Notes under the pieces: model-generated | Seen by the model: the letters and a program-made list of their open reading frames with translations, nothing else | What the model was told of the DNA's origin: nothing | Database searches by the model: none | NCBI GenBank assembly: GCA_030587505.1 | Contig: JAUQYY010000219.1 | Location: 1-6,400, forward strand | Source: Candidatus Sigynarchaeota archaeon | Lineage (GTDB): Archaea; Asgardarchaeota; Jordarchaeia; Jordarchaeales; Jordarchaeaceae | Reading direction: 5' to 3' | Length of the DNA: 6,400 nt | Shown: positions 5,314 to 6,400 of the stretch, piece by piece | Position numbering within the stretch: the first letter of the stretch is position 1 | How the letters are laid out: the number at the start of each line of letters is the position of its first letter | Position numbers and translations under genes: made by a program

Positions 5314-5985
5314 TTGAGCACATACCGGAAGAGTGAAGATCTCACCGAGTCTCAGAAACAGGTTCTCAGCAAGCTTGAGAGAAAGGTTGTAGAGCAGGGG
5401 GAACTCCTACGGGAGCAGAGCCTTCGAATTAGTGAGCTTGAAAACCTCGTCAAACAGCGTGAGAACGAATTAGCGCATCTTAGAAAAAGCTACGAAACGG
5501 AGATTCGGAAGCTCACTGAGGTGATAACTCAGCTTCAGAGACAGTCTGATGAGCAGGCCAGTAGGATTCAAAGCGTGGAGAGTAAAAGGAGAGAAGAAGC
5601 GGACGACTACAGGTACAGAGAAGAGGAACTGCAACGCAGGATACGGAGCCTTGAAAAGAGAATCATCGAGTTGGAAAGCGAGGTCAGGAAGAGGGAAGAG
5701 ACGATAGAGGGGTTAGGACGGGAGTTGAAACTTAGCGAGGAAAGGGTTAGGGATCTGGAGAGAAAACTTCAGGACAAGGAGGCAAAAATGAGCGCAATGG
5801 AGTCTATAATAGCTGAGGATGTTAATTATAAGCCTTACTTCATAGTGGAAAAGTACGGCTCGAGCAGCATTCAGGACATCAAAAAAACCCTGGGGCTCCA
5901 AGAGAGTGTGGTAAGACGCTTAGTACTCGAACTTGAGAAAAAGGGATTGCTCAGGGTGGAAGGAGAACAGGTTTACCCAGCGTGA
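5314..5985 (+). CDS. Coiled-coil protein with C-terminal winged helix, function unknown
   Basis: I do not recognise a named family. Residues about 10-160 are a near-continuous charged coiled coil rich in Glu, Arg, Lys, Leu and Gln in heptads (for example RISELENLVKQRENELAHL and RIRSLEKRIIELESEVRKR). The last 50 or so residues form a compact winged-helix-like domain: PYFIVEKYGSSSIQDIKKTL, then LGLQESVVRRLVLELEKKGL as the recognition-helix region and LLRVEGEQVYPA as the wing. There is no signal peptide or membrane segment, so it is probably a cytoplasmic dimer that may bind DNA or act as a scaffold. The frame opens at ATG 5308, but that abuts GGGGAG (5302-5307) with no spacing. TTG at 5314 is 6 nt after it and is preferred (223 residues). 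The C/D sRNA ends 26 bp upstream, so they may share a transcript. Confidence 0.7.
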   Translation: MSTYRKSEDLTESQKQVLSKLERKVVEQGELLREQSLRISELENLVKQRENELAHLRKSYETEIRKLTEVITQLQRQSDEQASRIQSVESKRREEADDYRYREEELQRRIRSLEKRIIELESEVRKREETIEGLGRELKLSEERVRDLERKLQDKEAKMSAMESIIAEDVNYKPYFIVEKYGSSSIQDIKKTLGLQESVVRRLVLELEKKGLLRVEGEQVYPA

Positions 5986-6033
5986 ATCCACCGCTAAGAA
6001 GAACAAGATAGGAAATTTGTTTACAATTGGGGG

Positions 6034-6400
6034 TTAATCTTCAATCACCATTTCCACGGGGTGTATCTCGTTCTCGAACCATTGGTACGCATCTATATCG
6101 ATTTTTTTGTTTAAGGTGCTGAGAATGATCCAGACCACGGGATTTAGTTTCATGAAGGGTTTATCTACACCCGAGGGTTTGGAGACCGAAGGGTGAGAGT
6201 GGAAGATTCCCACCATTTCCCTACCTTCGTTTTCGGCTCTTACTAATATTTTGTAAAGCTTTTCAGGATCTATAATGAATCGCACAGAAGATTCCGCTAC
6301 GTTTTTGGTGGGTATCACCTCCAAGGCTTTTGCGACATCAGCCTCGAACCTTCCGAGAATAACGCCGCATGCCTCCATAGGATACACCCTACGGGTTTCC
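6034..6400 (-). CDS. JAMM/MPN-domain metalloprotease, 5' end outside window
   Basis: A predicted zinc peptidase of the Mov34/MPN/PAD-1 (JAMM) superfamily, which in archaea includes desampylases that cut isopeptide bonds to ubiquitin-like SAMP proteins. The visible signature is the Glu of PMEACGVILG (about 6375), then HSH at about 6195-6201, a Ser 7 residues on and Asp at about 6163-6165, followed by MKLNPVVWIILS. A GTG occurs at 6387, but the frame stays open to the window edge, reading ETRRVYPMEACG. Family members have more residues before the EACG motif, so I take the gene as 5'-truncated by the window. H-x-H is followed by six residues before Ser, one fewer than the seven of Rpn11 and AF2198. 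It converges on the coiled-coil gene with a 48-bp gap holding no clear terminator. A neighbouring ubiquitin-like or E1-like gene is not visible. Confidence 0.85.
   Translation of the reverse strand, partial: ETRRVYPMEACGVILGRFEADVAKALEVIPTKNVAESSVRFIIDPEKLYKILVRAENEGREMVGIFHSHPSVSKPSGVDKPFMKLNPVVWIILSTLNKKIDIDAYQWFENEIHPVEMVIED

Overview
The window is archaeal chromosome. It carries an archaeal/eukaryotic-type ribosomal protein L15e, a COG1325 RNA-binding protein, the RNase P proteins Rpp30 and Pop5, a JAMM-domain protease, and an NDP-forming acyl-CoA synthetase alpha subunit. TATA boxes sit about 25-30 bp before plausible transcript starts, and Shine-Dalgarno (SD) sequences are of the GGAGG/GGTG type. 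Three of the eight genes appear to start with TTG. I cannot place the lineage firmly. The gene set and protein style would fit a TACK-group archaeon, but that is inference. I see no transposase, integrase, CRISPR array, tRNA or rRNA.

Layout. Positions 1-312 hold no gene that I can support, but they contain several ordered elements: a hairpin plus T-run, a TATA box followed by a possible short RNA ending in T6, a perfect 12-bp palindrome, and a promoter. Positions 313-1758 encode an ADP/NDP-forming acyl-CoA synthetase alpha subunit with no beta subunit beside it. A 267-bp regulatory gap with two TATA candidates and a dyad leads to a short, ACT-less D-3-phosphoglycerate dehydrogenase (serA, best start 2026).

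Positions 3081-5175 form a tight RNA-processing and translation operon on the + strand: rpl15e, a COG1325 protein, rnp3 (overlapping the COG1325 gene by 23 bp) and rnp2. This is the front part of the widespread archaeal exosome/proteasome/RNase P super-operon. A perfect 12-nt inverted repeat flanks rpl15e, with both arms in the short non-coding flanks.

Directly after rnp2, where many archaea have psmA, the window has a well-formed box C/D sRNA gene (5225-5287) with its own TATA box. Next comes an unrecognised coiled-coil protein with a C-terminal winged helix (5314-5985). A convergent JAMM/MPN metalloprotease gene runs off the right edge.

How the parts connect: L15e, the COG1325 protein, Rpp30/Pop5 and the C/D sRNA all belong to rRNA or tRNA maturation. 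From general knowledge, L7Ae is shared between archaeal RNase P and C/D sRNPs, so the sRNA sits in a functionally related neighbourhood. The synthetase and serA are separate metabolic units with their own promoters. The best leads are the C/D sRNA with its two guides, the inverted repeat around rpl15e, and the coiled-coil/winged-helix gene at the operon break.
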